From: an uncultured Oscillospiraceae bacterium
GTDB taxonomy: Bacteria > Bacillota > Clostridia > Oscillospirales > Oscillospiraceae
DNA length: 14,663 bases
Reading direction: 5' to 3'
Assembly: GCA_900754515.1 (NCBI GenBank)
Contig: CAAEDD010000170.1
Coordinates: forward strand, 1-14,663
Shown piece after piece: positions 14,139 to 14,663 of the stretch; within the stretch, counting starts at the first letter, position 1, and the number at the start of each line of letters is the position of its first letter. The position numbers and the translations under genes were made by a program. The notes beneath the pieces are model-generated. The model was not told where the DNA came from. It made no database searches and saw only the letters and a program-made list of their open reading frames with translations.

Positions 14139-14663
14139 ATGCTGGAATTTGAAGAATATAAGACCAAGCTGAATAATATCAAGCCTTCTCTGGAGCTGCT
14201 GAAGGATGCTTTGAATCTGGAAGCTGCCCAGAAAGAGATAGAGGAACTGGAAGCTGCCAGCGCCCGGGAGGGCTTCTGGAACGACGTGGAGCGCTCTCAG
14301 AAGGTGCAGAAGAGACTGAAGCATCTCAAGGACAAATGTGAAAATTATCAGAAGCTCTGCTCTGCCTGGGACGATATGTATGTCATGTGCGAGATGGCCC
14401 TGGAGGAAAATGACGGCTCCATGCTGGAGGAACTCAAAAGTGAGTTTGCCGCCTTTTCCGAAAAGGTTGAGGCCACAAGGCTGAGCACTCTGCTCACCGG
14501 GGAGTATGACGCAAATAACGCCATTCTCACTTTCCATGCCGGCGCCGGTGGCACCGAGGCTCAGGATTGGGCCTCCATGCTCTACAGAATGTACAACATG
14601 TGGGCCGACCGCCACGGCTACAAGGTGAAGGTCATGGATTATCTGGACGGAGACGAGGCGGGA
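14139..14663 (+). CDS. prfB: Peptide chain release factor 2, N-terminal part; runs off the right edge
   Basis: The first 175 codons of RF2, which reads UGA and UAA stop codons and triggers peptide release. Residues 1-110 form the helical domain 1 (LEAAQKEIEELEAASAREGFWND, LKHLKDKCENY). TLLTGEYDANNAILTFHAGAGGTEAQDWASMLYRMY (about 121-156) is the conserved RF2 entry to domain 2; the GGQ and SPF motifs would lie past the edge. ATG 14139 is chosen by homology; GTG 14127 is in frame and possible, with only weak ribosome sites for either. The in-frame sequence runs without interruption through codons 20-30, where RF2 genes usually carry the CTT-TGA programmed frameshift, so none is used here. Confidence 0.95.
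   Translation, partial: MLEFEEYKTKLNNIKPSLELLKDALNLEAAQKEIEELEAASAREGFWNDVERSQKVQKRLKHLKDKCENYQKLCSAWDDMYVMCEMALEENDGSMLEELKSEFAAFSEKVEATRLSTLLTGEYDANNAILTFHAGAGGTEAQDWASMLYRMYNMWADRHGYKVKVMDYLDGDEAG

Noticed and set aside
14208..14214. CTTTGA motif near codon 25 of prfB, as in the RF2 frameshift site.
   Set aside because: CTT TGA lies in the +1 frame, not in the frame a ribosome would need before a +1 shift into the main frame. The main frame is open from ATG 14139 and needs no shift.

Overview
The window looks like chromosomal DNA of a gut-type Bacillota, probably a clostridial (Oscillospirales-like) bacterium. The grounds are the split GlgC/GlgD ADP-glucose pyrophosphorylase next to glgP, strong AGGAGG-type ribosome binding sites, sigma-A type promoters, a large repeat-bearing beta-helix surface protein, and moderately GC-rich genes with AT-rich control regions. 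The taxonomic placement is inference from gene content, not a database match.

Layout, left to right. 1-2098 (minus) is the first ~699 codons of a secreted or surface protein: signal peptide, nine PxETEQ hexapeptide repeats, a helical segment and a beta-helix-like region; it runs off the left edge. 2099-2417 has no convincing gene but holds the most interesting structure here: two 27-bp sites in inverted orientation (2145-2171 and 2385-2411, one mismatch) flanking an AT-rich segment that carries a good promoter. 2418-3251 (minus) is a complete tyrosine recombinase whose stop codon lies 6 bp from the right site. I read this as a phase-variation switch: the recombinase would flip the promoter segment and so turn the surface protein on or off. 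In the orientation shown the best promoter points away from the surface gene and runs into a terminator-like hairpin formed by the right site itself, so this copy is probably OFF.

3315-3364 is a strong hairpin that separates this locus from the next block. 3394-9729 (minus) holds, in transcription order, glgP (glycogen phosphorylase), psuK-like pseudouridine kinase, a membrane-anchored PIG-L-type deacetylase and a PTS EIIC_2/PfoR-like membrane protein. The last three follow glgP with overlaps or very short gaps (16-nt overlap, 17-nt gap, ATGA overlap), so they are probably translated from one mRNA. 9866-12175 (minus) is glgC-glgD, the ADP-glucose pyrophosphorylase pair, upstream of glgP. 12246-12833 (minus) is pth (peptidyl-tRNA hydrolase) and 12945-13907 (minus) is prs (PRPP synthetase).

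13908-14138 is a divergent promoter region with a clear sigma-A promoter on each side. 14139-14663 (plus) is the start of prfB (release factor 2), cut by the right edge. It shows no sign of the usual programmed frameshift.

Functionally the window joins housekeeping (prs, pth, prfB), storage polysaccharide metabolism (glgC, glgD, glgP), a small unexplained sugar or nucleoside-related cluster (psuK, PIG-L, EIIC_2), and a self-contained surface-variation locus.
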